64,000 nt of DNA from Larix kaempferi (lineage: Eukaryota; Streptophyta; Pinopsida; Pinales; Pinaceae), in contig BSBM01000372.1 of NCBI GenBank assembly GCA_027924585.1, positions 5,439,001 to 5,503,000 of the forward strand, in the 5' to 3' direction. Both the position numbers and the translations under genes were made by a program. Numbering within the stretch: position 1 is the stretch's first letter; each line of letters opens with the position of its first letter. The notes under the pieces were generated by a model that saw nothing but the letters and a program-made list of their open reading frames with translations, was not told the DNA's origin and did no database searches. Shown here piece after piece: positions 10,661 through 20,275 of this stretch.

Positions 10661-12119
10661 AGCCAATCGACTTGTGCAACTTACCCATCCAAGGACTGCG
10701 TAGTTCGACAGAGTTTCGATAACAAAATAGCGCAACTAACACTATGCTTGCTCTCGAGACTTAACTAGCTTCAACAAGCTATACTTGGTGTTTTACTCAT
10801 TTATCAGCAGTCTTAGGTTATTTTATGGCTAATGCATTATAGGAACACAAAGTAATGCGCACTTCCGGTGTTGCGCACTATGAGGATCTTATCTACTTAA
10901 GTGATTTTCAACTGATTCATACATTCACAGATTTAGGAATACATAGGCATCTAGCATTCATCCATACATGTGAAACTTAACATACTATTCCCATCTCATT
11001 CCTTATGGCTAATACATATAAAAAGTAAACACATAACTGATAACGAGATCTTCACTATTCATTGTAAGCAAATAACAGGTGCAAACATGTAAACAATCAC
11101 ACAACACAGGATTTAACGTGGTTCACCCCCAAGATGGGAGCTACATCCACAGGAACTGTTGTTGTATTAGTCTTTGGGAAGGGTACAACAGTTCCAGTCT
11201 GCACACACAACTGTAGACTCTCTTCTCTCTCAATAGGCCTCTGTGCACATAGCTAGCAGAGCTTTTACAAAAGTGTCTATCAATAGAGAACTATTTAGTC
11301 TCTACACTCAGAAGATTTCGCAATACTAAGCATCACAACAACACGAGAGATTAACCCTTTCCCATACAAAATTGTTCCTTCTTATAGATCATGCCCGCAG
11401 GTCATGTCGTTACAATGCATAGGCCCCAAAAACCCTAAGGTTCCCAAAACTGGTGCGGTTACCCACCACCCTGCCCATCACCGTCGACAGTTTACTCCAC
11501 TCACTTCGGCCTCCTTGTTGGGCCACTCATGGCTCTAACGCCCTTCTGACAGCCGCAGTCATCAACAAATTGGTTACAAGTACATCATGGCCTATCACTT
11601 TCCGCTTGTTTAACTTGCCTGTCACCATCAACTTAGTGGCCTTTCTTCTTAACTGCTTGCCACCACTCTCTTGGATAGGTTGCTTTCCTCTAACTTTACT
11701 CTACTTATTTCCCAAAATAGGTCGCTCTTTCGGATCTACCTTTATCTATACTCTTTACCAAAATAGTTTTCGTGTTGGCACTGCGCACCATCTAAACTAC
11801 GCAAAACATCCATTCCGACCTGAGCTGTGCACACCCCAAAACTGTGCCATTTAACATTCCAGCTCGCACTCTGCAATTCACAAAACTTGTACTTTAGCAA
11901 AAAGATGCCCACTTGGGCCACGCCCAACAATATGATATTAATATTGTGAAATAATATTCAACATGCCAATAAGAATTTAATGTATGTATAAAATATGAAA
12001 TCTATACAAGGGATTGGAATTCCTTCTTCATTCAACAAGCAAATAAGATAATAAACTGTGGCCTTTAAGCAGAGAGAACACTCTCCATCTGCGTCCACCT
12101 TCAACAAGCATTCATGCAT
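10661..12119. other. No gene seen; possible LTR-derived sequence
   Basis: I see no supported coding region. The segment around 11110-11160, with a 'taacgtggttcaccc' context, resembles wording common in plant Copia LTR and leader regions, but no partner repeat is present. The 133-codon + frame at 11453-11854 has no recognisable domain and starts at a non-ATG codon. Confidence 0.3.
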
Positions 12120-12372
12120 TACCATAAATAATTTAAGAAATGGAAATACAAAGAATTATAACCAATCAAGCTCTGCGTGTTCATACAACATTCATGAAAT
12201 TCCATATTAAGAAATGGAAACCAATCAAGCATTGCGTGTTCATACAACATTAATGAAATTCTATATTAATAAATGGAAGCCAATCAAGCTCTGCACATTC
12301 ATACAACATTCACGAAATTCCATATTAATAAATGGAAACCAATCAAGCTCTACGCATTCATACAACACTTAG
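12120..12372. repeat. 59-bp tandem repeat, about 4 copies
   Basis: The motif CCAATCAAGC starts at 12162, 12221, 12280 and 12339, an exact 59-bp period. Each unit holds ATACAACATT and AAATGGAA segments. Copies differ by a few substitutions. Confidence 0.9.
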
Positions 12373-12670
12373 ACATATATCTAGCTACCAAATAAAAATT
12401 TCACGGGAATCAATCTTCCCCAAGACTCTGCCAAAGACATTAACATGCCCCGGATAATATATATACATGCCATATATAAAATAAAACACACAGGGTTCAG
12501 TCTCCCCATGCACTATACAATTACAATAGAAGCTTGCATATCACATTCCTTTTTCCCAAGCCTGTGCAGGCACAACAAAACCTTCCACAAATATAAATAT
12601 GACCTCTGGAATGTAAAGAGAAATCGCGATAATTGTGACAACATAATTATATAAAAATAGAATCCACACT

Positions 12671-12812
12671 TTGGTGGCAACGTAATTCACAAAATCGGTG
12701 GCAACATTTAACAAAAAACGGTGGCAGCATTTAACACAAAATTGGTGATAGCGTTTAACACGAATTTGGTGGTAGCATTTAACACAAATTAGTGGCAACA
12801 TATAACATAACC
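12671..12812. repeat. 24-26-bp minisatellite, about 6 copies
   Basis: Units of the form GGTGGCA-(A/G)CATTTAACACAAAA repeat with substitutions across the stretch. Confidence 0.8.
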
Positions 12813-12849
12813 ATGACTCTTGTAGCAGCAAAAATAAATATGTAAAACA

Positions 12850-13430
12850 AATCCAATGAATAATATAGAGCTCCAAAACATTTTTATCCAACACAATGAA
12901 TAATACAAAGACCCAAAACGTTTTTATCCAGCCAATGAATAATACAGAGATTACGATCTCAATCCATCTTAGAGAGAAGAGATCTAAAACATTTTTCATC
13001 CATCACAAGTAATAAATAGAGATTTCAATTTCAATCTAGGTGAGAGCAAGGATGTAAAATGTTTTTCTCCAACACAATGAATAATAAAGACATTCAAAAC
13101 ATTTTTCTCAAACCCAATGAATAATACAAAGATTTAAAAACGTTTTCCATTCAACTGAGACAGAGATCTAAAATTTTTTCCATCAAACCCAATAAATAAG
13201 CATAGATTTAAAAACGTTTTCCATTCAGCTGAGATAGAGATCTAAAAGGTTTTTCATCAAACTAAAGGAATAAGCAGATATTTAAAAACGTTTTCCATTC
13301 AACTGAGACAGAGATGTAAAACATTTTTCATCATACCCAATAAATGAGCAAAGATTTAAAAACATTTTCCATTCAGCTGAGACAGAGATCAAAAACGTTT
13401 TTGATTAAACACAAGGAATAAGCATAGAGC
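12850..13430. repeat. Compound tandem repeat (about 45-bp, then about 74-bp units)
   Basis: The left part repeats 'caatgaataatacaaaga...aaaacatttttatcca'. The right part repeats a longer unit beginning AGATTTAAAAACGTTTTCCATTCA at 13130, 13204, 13276 and 13352. All units share the core AAAACGTTTT(T/C)C, so they probably derive from one ancestral motif. Confidence 0.8.
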
Positions 13431-14100
13431 ACACACAAAGTTCTTGACAGAACCCAGGAAAACAAGAGCTTAGCTTTCAAAAAGATGTAAAATAGAGAGC
13501 TAATGAACCTGAGATCGCGTCCATCTTGGTTGGGATGAGCTTTTCCAGCCATTCCTCTTTAATGTCCTCACACTCCCCCCCCGTTCAAGCTTGGAATCCC
13601 ATTTTCTTATATTGAATACAAAAACCCTCTCCTCTCTCCATCTTCGTGAGGGATACCAATTTCTTAACTATGTTTTTCCAATATTCGAACACCTTTTCTC
13701 ATATAAAAACATATTCATATCAAATAAGAAATGTTCAGTACTATTTACTATATAAAAGCATAAGAATAAAATATATATGCATTTATAAAAAGCATAAGGA
13801 TATAAAAGTATTTACATATAAATAAATATATGCACTAAATATATGCGTATATTCTCATATAAAACACATATAAATACATATACATATGTATTTAGAATTC
13901 AAAAGTTTTCATGCTTTAATTTAAAAGCCAACAAACAATGATATTCTTTTAGGTATATTTTTATATAAGTATATCATAATTAAATTAACTTAAAAACTCT
14001 CCCCCTTGTGGTTCATCATGCCATTTTTCCACTCTCGGTTGTATTGTTGGACCTAGTTTAGGTTTTAAGTCATGTAAAAAGACAAAATTGGGTAAACAAG
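13431..14100. other. No gene seen; AT-rich spacer
   Basis: The sequence is AT-rich with short ATATA runs. Two C-rich patches (13572-13582 and 14000-14006) read on the - strand as AGGGGG motifs like polypurine tracts of plant LTR elements, but no element could be closed around them. Confidence 0.3.
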
Positions 14101-14623
14101 AATTTTACTCAAGATGGGGACGTTACAGCCTATTTGAAGGAAAATGTTTCTGCTTTGCAGGATTGCTATGTTGGACCAGTATCCAACAAGCCTGGAGATG
14201 AATTCATTCCAAGAGTGGATGTTGTAAAGGGCCAAATGGTCATTGTTAAATCACTAGAGCAAGATTGTGCAATATGGTTGGGTAGGGCGATTGGTAATAT
14301 TTATCAGGATTCATATGCTAGTATTGTTGGGTCTTACAAAGTAGAGGTGCAATGGTTGAAGCCAACATGAGAATCGAAGGATCTTAAGGTCTTGTACAAA
14401 AACTGCTTGGATAGAAAGCAACAATGGGTTGTTAGTGCAGAATAAAATATGATAATCGATGTAAATAGCATCTTATGGGCATGGTCACCAAGGCAAGGAT
14501 GGACAAGAGAAAAAATTAGAATAAATGAGAAGGGCCTTGCAACAGTTAAGGCACAACGAGACCATATGGGGCATAGTGTTCAGAGTGGGATGGATATTAC
14601 TTCAGATATCATTTGATGTGATC
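14101..14623 (+). pseudogene. Unrecognised protein fragment with two in-frame stops
   Basis: One + frame runs from about 14101 (NFTQDGDVTAYLKENVSALQ) to a TGA at 14368-14370, then continues in the same frame through YKNCLDRKQQWVV to a TAA and onward through ILWAWSPRQGWTREKIRI. The middle (DVVKGQMVIVKSLEQDCAIW, then WLGRAIG) looks like a small beta-barrel region as in BAH-like or plant transposon-associated C-terminal domains. That comparison is by eye only. No upstream exon was found. It is probably the decayed 3' end of a host or transposon gene. Confidence 0.35.
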
Positions 14624-15309
14624 TTAGCCCAAACTATTCATATTTTGTTGCAATCCTTCTAGTCTGTCTATCAACATGGTTGGGTCTTTTCTGTGCCAAC
14701 TGTTTTGATGTCAAATAGTAAGGACTTATGTTTAGTCTCCAAGGTTGATAGTAGACATGGGAATTCTATATATTATAGTTTTTGTCTCAAAAGTGCAATG
14801 TGAAAAGAAGACAGATGTAATCTTTCTTACTAGTATATAATACAAAGATTCTCTTTTTTTGCTTAAAAAAAACAATCTTTTCAATAAACAAGAAAACTAG
14901 TGGCACACAGGGATCAAATTTGAAGGGATGAACTTAATTCTAGGTTGAAGGTTATACATTAATCATACCTCCCTTCTAGCATGAAGGGATTAAATTAGAA
15001 AAAGAAAATAACTAAAAACACTTTTCATTCTTTTTATGAGATTTCATTCTATTTTAAAAAAAAAAATTCTATTTAAAAAAAAAACAAAAGGAAAGAATGT
15101 TTCTGTTTAGAAAAAAAGAGAAAGAAAGAATGTTTTTATTTTAAAAAAAACAAAAGAAAGAATGATTCTATTTAAAAAAAATAGAATAGTATTCGGATAA
15201 TGCTACTATAATGATACTAATGTAAATGTGTAAAGTTACTTATTTACAATTACTTCAACAAGTAAACTTAAGTTCAACCAGTATTATGGACCACTATCGT
15301 TAGGAGGAA
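14624..15309. other. No gene seen; A-rich spacer
   Basis: The stretch holds repeated A-runs (15055-15185) with recurring 'aaagaaagaatg', and nothing coding. Confidence 0.4.
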
Positions 15310-15681
15310 GACGAGAATATAACCTATGGTCATTGCAAAGTCTCTCTTGCTCATAAGACAGTTTGGAGGCAATCTAGGGAAACAGGACGATTCAACTCCT
15401 TCTCTAACCTCTTCTCTCATTTTAATGCGAGCCTTGCAAACGGAATGACGTTCCTAAAGTCCAATGTGGAAGACATCAAACAATACCTGAGAAAGGTTTA
15501 TGAGGTAGGTTGCTTGGGAATCAAAGCACGCAGAGAGTTAGTGGACGACATGAGGTATATCTCTCAGCAATTAACCTGTCAGGACTCGAGAATTGATTAT
15601 TTGGAACACAATTTGATTGAACTTATGGGGACAATGGATACTATAAAAGATGGAATTTTGAATATGGCCAGGATGTCATAG
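15310..15681 (+). CDS. Possible exon or relic of an unrecognised helical protein
   Basis: One + frame is open from just after a TAG near 15301-15303 to TAG at 15679-15681, about 120 codons, with an internal Met at 15445. The protein is hydrophilic and helical (DIKQYLRKVYEVGCLGIKAR, then RRELVDDMRYISQQL), with a leucine/isoleucine spacing suggestive of a coiled coil in the last 60 residues. The TAG at the left edge could instead be the AG of a splice acceptor, which would make this a terminal exon. No pyrimidine tract supports that strongly. It could also be a gag-like piece of a repeat. No family is recognised. Confidence 0.3.
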   Translation, partial: DENITYGHCKVSLAHKTVWRQSRETGRFNSFSNLFSHFNASLANGMTFLKSNVEDIKQYLRKVYEVGCLGIKARRELVDDMRYISQQLTCQDSRIDYLEHNLIELMGTMDTIKDGILNMARMS

Positions 15682-16219
15682 TGCAGCCATTGCCAGGAAC
15701 CCCCCTATTTGGACATGAGAATTGCTGAGGAAACCTCTGTTCAGCAACATAATTTGTTTTAGAAGAGATCCCTACTTCGATGAGTTGTTACTTTCATTTT
15801 CGAAAAATTGATTTTTTTTTTTGCATATTGCTAAATTTACAAAGCCATACTGGGAAAGTTATTTATGCTCCCAGGCTCTCCTTTTTGTAATGAATGGTTG
15901 TGCACGTTATTTTGAATGCAAACTTAATTAACTCGTTTTTTGTTAAAAAAAAGTTGGTTGATTGCGGATTTTTGGTAATTCTAAATAATGTATATGATTT
16001 ATGTGAAGATGTAAATCTTTTAAAGAGCATTAACACCTGTGAGGAGCACGAGGGTAGGACGAAAAAACAATGCTTGATCAAATTAAAATCATTTTTCTTA
16101 GGAAAGCCTAATTTGCTTTATGTTCTCATAATAAATCATTTTCCACATCGTTATTTAATAATCCCACATGTTATGTGAATATGTCCTCATTCAATCCATT
16201 AACCAACAATGCATCAAGT
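15682..16219. other. No gene seen
   Basis: AT-rich spacer. The 94-codon + frame at 15894-16178 shows no domain or conserved pattern. Confidence 0.4.
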
Positions 16220-16515
16220 GTCTGTGGGAATTCAATCCAAGGCTTGTGGGCATTTTAAGTGCATCTCAATTTATGGTGGCGGGCATTTTTCTTGCCCTAA
16301 AGGCCTGCGGGCATTTTCTATCATTGCTGGCGGGAATTTTCCTTGACCTTACATCAACTGTGGGCATTTCCTTCAGAATTGCAGGCATTTTTTCCAGGCC
16401 CTGCGGGCATTATCACTTTCCAGGCAGGCATTTTCATAAGCCTACAGACACTTTTTCAAGCTCTACGGGAAAATTATTAAGGCCTACGGGCATCCTTACT
16501 AAGTGCATTTGCTTC
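16220..16515. repeat. Irregular 30-37-bp minisatellite
   Basis: The core (T/G)GCGGGCATTTT(C/T) or a variant recurs about nine times (for example near 16245, 16278, 16307, 16330, 16363, 16385, 16404 and 16426), with spacers of unequal length ending in 'ggcct'. Confidence 0.75.
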
Positions 16516-16819
16516 ACACAAAATGTGAACTTGTGGACATATTTTACATCCTTTGTGTGCATTATCCTCACACAATTATTACGTATTCCAAAAATTTATA
16601 TAAGTTAAATACATATGTTTATATTGAAATGGTACCATTAATATACTTAATATTCGTTTATACAATCTTTATATGCCATGTGTCACAATATGAGCGTTCC
16701 ACGTGTCACCCTGGGATACTAGATATCAACGTTTTAACAACAAAACTTATGGAAGTTTTGCTTCAAAGACTTTGCTGGCAAGTGGAAATATTCTCAGAGA
16801 AAGAACGACTGCTCTTTCT

Positions 16820-17600
16820 CCAAGGTGTTCTATTTTTATAGTTCCCTCGTAAATGAAGGGTCTATCAACCCTTCTTATTCCCAATATTTTTTTCATAATA
16901 GTTCGACACTGCAAGAAGGGTTGGTCGATCCTTCTTCTGTTCTCCATTATGGATATATCTGAATTGCTGGATAAAGGTTTTCACAATTAACTATGAAAAG
17001 AAGGGGCGGTCGATCCTTCATGTTGGAAAATGGAAGTTGGTACAAACCATATTCATATGTTATAACTTCCAAGTTGTTCTATTTTTACAATTCCCTCATA
17101 ATTGAAGGTTTGGTCGACCCTTCTTATTCCCAATATTATTTTCATAATAGTTCGACACGGCAAGAAGGGTTGATCGACCCTTCTTATTGCCAATATTCTT
17201 TTCATAATAGTTCGACACTGCAAGAAGGGTCGGTCGATCCTTCTTGTGTTCTCCATTATGGATATAGTTGAATTGCTGGATAAAGGCTTTCACAATTAAC
17301 TAAAAAAATAAGGGGTGACTGATCCTTCTTGTCAGAAAACAGAAGTCAGGACAAAGCATTTTTATATGTTATAACTTCCAAGGTGTTCTATTTTTACAAT
17401 TCCCTCGTAATTGAAGGGTCGGCCGACCCTTCTTATTCCCAATATTATTTTCATAATAGTTCAACACTACAAGAAGGGTTCGTCGATCCTTCATGTGTTC
17501 TCCATTATGGATATAGCTGAGATGTTGGATAAAGGTTTTCACAATTAACTACAAAAAGAAGGGGCGACCGATCCTTCTTGTCGGAAAACAGAAGTCGAGA
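16820..17600. repeat. Palindrome-bearing minisatellite (249-bp higher-order, 60-bp sub-unit)
   Basis: The marker TTCATAATAGTTC starts at 16892, 17141, 17201 and 17450, giving spacings of 249, 60 and 249. Each unit carries inverted arms of the type AAGAAGGGT...ACCCTTCTT. At 17413-17432 the sequence GAAGGGTCGGCCGACCCTTC is a perfect 20-bp palindrome; elsewhere (for example 17162-17184, 17222-17245) the centre has drifted but the arms are kept. Open frames here on both strands are repeat by-products. Confidence 0.9.
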
Positions 17601-17699
17601 CCAACCATTTTTATATGTTAAAACTTAGCCGATTGACTTGTTATTCAAAAAATGACTGAATATTTTTTACATTAAGCTTTTCACCTTAAAATTTTGAAC

Positions 17700-17950
17700 A
17701 TTTACAAATGAAAATTGCATTTTTCAAATAAACAATAACATTTTTTATTTGAAATTCACACTTTTCAAATCAGAAATTGCATTTTTTGATTTGAAATTCA
17801 CACTTTTCAAATGAAAATTTGCATTTTTTATTTCAAATTCACATTTTTCAAATCAAAATTTACATTTTTTTATTTGAAATCCACACTTTTCAAATCAAAA
17901 TTTATATTTGTTGATTTGAAATTCACACTTTTTGAATTGAAATTCATAGT
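17700..17950. repeat. 42-bp tandem repeat, about 6 copies
   Basis: The motif (G/C)AAATTCACAC or a close variant starts at 17751, 17793, 17834, 17876 and 17918. Each unit contains CACTTTTCAAAT and an A/T run. Similar 'cacactttt' words continue to about 18060 with less order. Confidence 0.85.
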
Positions 17951-18149
17951 TTTATAACAAAAAACTGCAATTTTATGGTTCGTAAGTAGTCAAAAAACAC
18001 ACTATTCGAATAGAAAAACACACTTTTTGAATATAAAAACACACTTTTCAAAGCCAATATTGTCACTTTTAGAACCTCATTTTGCACTTTAGAAAGGTTG
18101 ATATGGACACTTTCAAAGTCTAAATTTACACTTTCTTAGTCCAAAAGTT

Positions 18150-18905
18150 TCCTAATATGTCCAAGTTTAATGAAACTAGCATTATACAATAGAACACGTC
18201 TCTAGCCCAATTCAATAGGATGATATATTCCACTTCCGAATGATTTGTTTATCCTTTATGCGGTTGCAAATACCTTTTTTTGGACCTCAAAAAAATATTT
18301 GGGCCTCATCTACGTGCAGGGTTGAGAATCTGCACCATGACCAATTTATCAACCAATTTTGGATTCTAATACAGAATTTGTTCAACTGTCAATAGTTTCA
18401 ATATTATGCCCTTTATATTTTCCATGTCATCAACCCCAAGAAGCACATTCTTACCATCAACTCACTAATCCTCCACTCAGTATCAGGAAGCCTCAAAGCA
18501 TCCTTAAGATGACTCATGTTTATTCCCACATGCATAATATTGATCCGCCACAGTGTTCCCATAATACTCCATACCTCTATACCCTCTCTTTGACTCATAC
18601 ACCAATTCTAATATCCTACTGCAGAAAGAAATAAAGTGCCTCACATAATCAAATGTATGGAATCCAATTAGATTAGCATTGAGAAGAACCCCGAGAATAT
18701 CTTCACACACTATCAGAGTGCGATAAATCTCAAACGAGGGAAATGGTATGTGAAGAAAGAAGCATATCTTCATCTTGCTAAATATTTTTCATAGAAATAT
18801 TGGAAAAAGCATGAGATGGTAATCATGGATCCACACAGAATCCAAATGGGAAAATCTTGCGCAAATAGTATCGTAGAAAACAATACAGATTTGTGGCTCC
18901 ACAAT
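18150..18905 (-). pseudogene. Trehalose-6-phosphate synthase pseudogene (class II-like)
   Basis: On the - strand the glycosyltransferase core of TPS can be followed across frames: WIHDYHLM, then FFLHIPFPSFEIYRTL, NANLIGFHTFDYVRHF, SKRGYRGMEYYGNTV, a shifted frame with GINMSHLKDALRLPDTEW, then GVDDMENIKGI, and VMVQILNPAR at about 18325. These are landmark segments of plant TPS proteins in correct order, roughly the middle third of the enzyme's synthase domain. TPS makes trehalose-6-phosphate from UDP-glucose and glucose-6-phosphate; most class II plant members are considered regulatory. At least three frameshifts and several stops are present, both gene ends are missing, and no poly-A tail or intron is evident. 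It is a decayed partial copy. Confidence 0.85.
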
Positions 18906-20093
18906 GGCCAAATTGAAAATTACGTGAATATAAAAAAGAAGTGTTAATATTTGGTTGACATTTGATCTTTAATTCTTTAGATGTCGAAAATCTAAATAAT
19001 GATATAATTCAATCACATTAAATTCATACATCCATAACACAAGATATACCCTATGGAAAATCCTCAAAATTATGAGAATAAAAACCTCAACAATTATTCT
19101 CAGTATAATATAATGGTTTCTTTTACAACATAGCAGATTGCTTTCGGAAGATAAGGGATCACCAAACACTCTTGGTGAATATATGGAAGCAATAGAGAAG
19201 AGAGATCAATTGGAGAAATTCGTTTCCTTCAATAGTAATATATTACACCTAAAGAGAGGCACCTTGCCTTCAAAGGAGAAGAAAATTCACTTCATATTGA
19301 ATTCATCAATCACATATAACATATTTATTTATACATTCTTCTATTCTATTTTTACATTCTAACTTCAGGACGAACTCACCCTCAAACTAGATGTATCAAT
19401 CTTGCATGTAGAAATGTGTCCCACATCTCATGTAGTGATTTATCTCACTAGGTTGTCACTTAGGATGAAATCTCCTCTTAACCGAAAGCTTTCCCACTTA
19501 GTTAGTGGCTAACTTAAGTGCCAACATGCAAATGTCGCAACTCACGTGTCGTCTTTTAGTTTAACATAAGTGTTGTTATGAAATAACACTTAGGTAACTA
19601 GATATTCTTTGTTGTCACTTAGTTAATTGAAATCATGTTGATTGATTTACTTGAAGTGACCACTGTGTGTTCATTAGTTAACTGAGGCATACCTTTAACT
19701 AATTCTTTAACTGAAGCATTTATTGAGGAAAACTTTGATACTTCAGTGAAGATTTATAACTGAATCTTAAAAAATTCAAGTTCTCTTTAATTAGATGAAG
19801 TGTGTGCATGGGAAAATCTTGAATTCTATTGATCTCTATGCTTTATCTTTTATTCCTTTATCTCTTACTGCATGGCCAATATGTGATAACTTTAATTATC
19901 TATCACATTACACTATACTAAGAAGAATTATCGGATGCTATGATCATATTATATTATTCTGTACCAAATGATCATATGGTAAAGTAATTTACTTTAGAGG
20001 TGATCAATCTCTATAGGAGACTTAATAGAAATATGGTGATCATGGTTAATAATATGTCATACAACATTAAATGTTTTTAAGAAGTAAAGCATG
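18906..20093. other. No gene seen
   Basis: Mostly AT-rich spacer. The 74-codon + frame at 19138-19362 begins with LSEDKGSPNTLGEYMEAIEK but shows no recognisable family. From 19370 to 19720 the wording resembles plant LTR/leader sequence, without a partner copy. Confidence 0.3.
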
Positions 20094-20275
20094 ACCTTTA
20101 TATGGAAGTTCCACCTCTATGTTGGAGGTCCATCTCATGGATACCTTTATACGGAAGTTTCACATCTATACAGGAGGTCCATCTCAACAATACCTTTATA
20201 CGGAAGTTTCACATCTATACAGGAGGTCCATCTCAACAATACCTTTATACGGAAGGTTCACATCAGAATCATGAC
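20094..20275. repeat. 49-bp tandem repeat, about 3.7 copies
   Basis: The motif ACCTTTATA starts at 20094, 20143, 20192 and 20241, an exact 49-bp period. Copies two and three are almost identical, and the first is the most diverged. The period is not a multiple of three, so the open frames through it are incidental. Confidence 0.9.

Noticed and set aside
16747-17520. Repeated 60-90-codon frames on both strands
   Set aside because: By-products of the palindromic tandem array; the same words appear in all frames.
12120-17950. CRISPR-like repeat arrays
   Set aside because: Repeats are contiguous diverged tandem units without unique spacers, in plant nuclear DNA.
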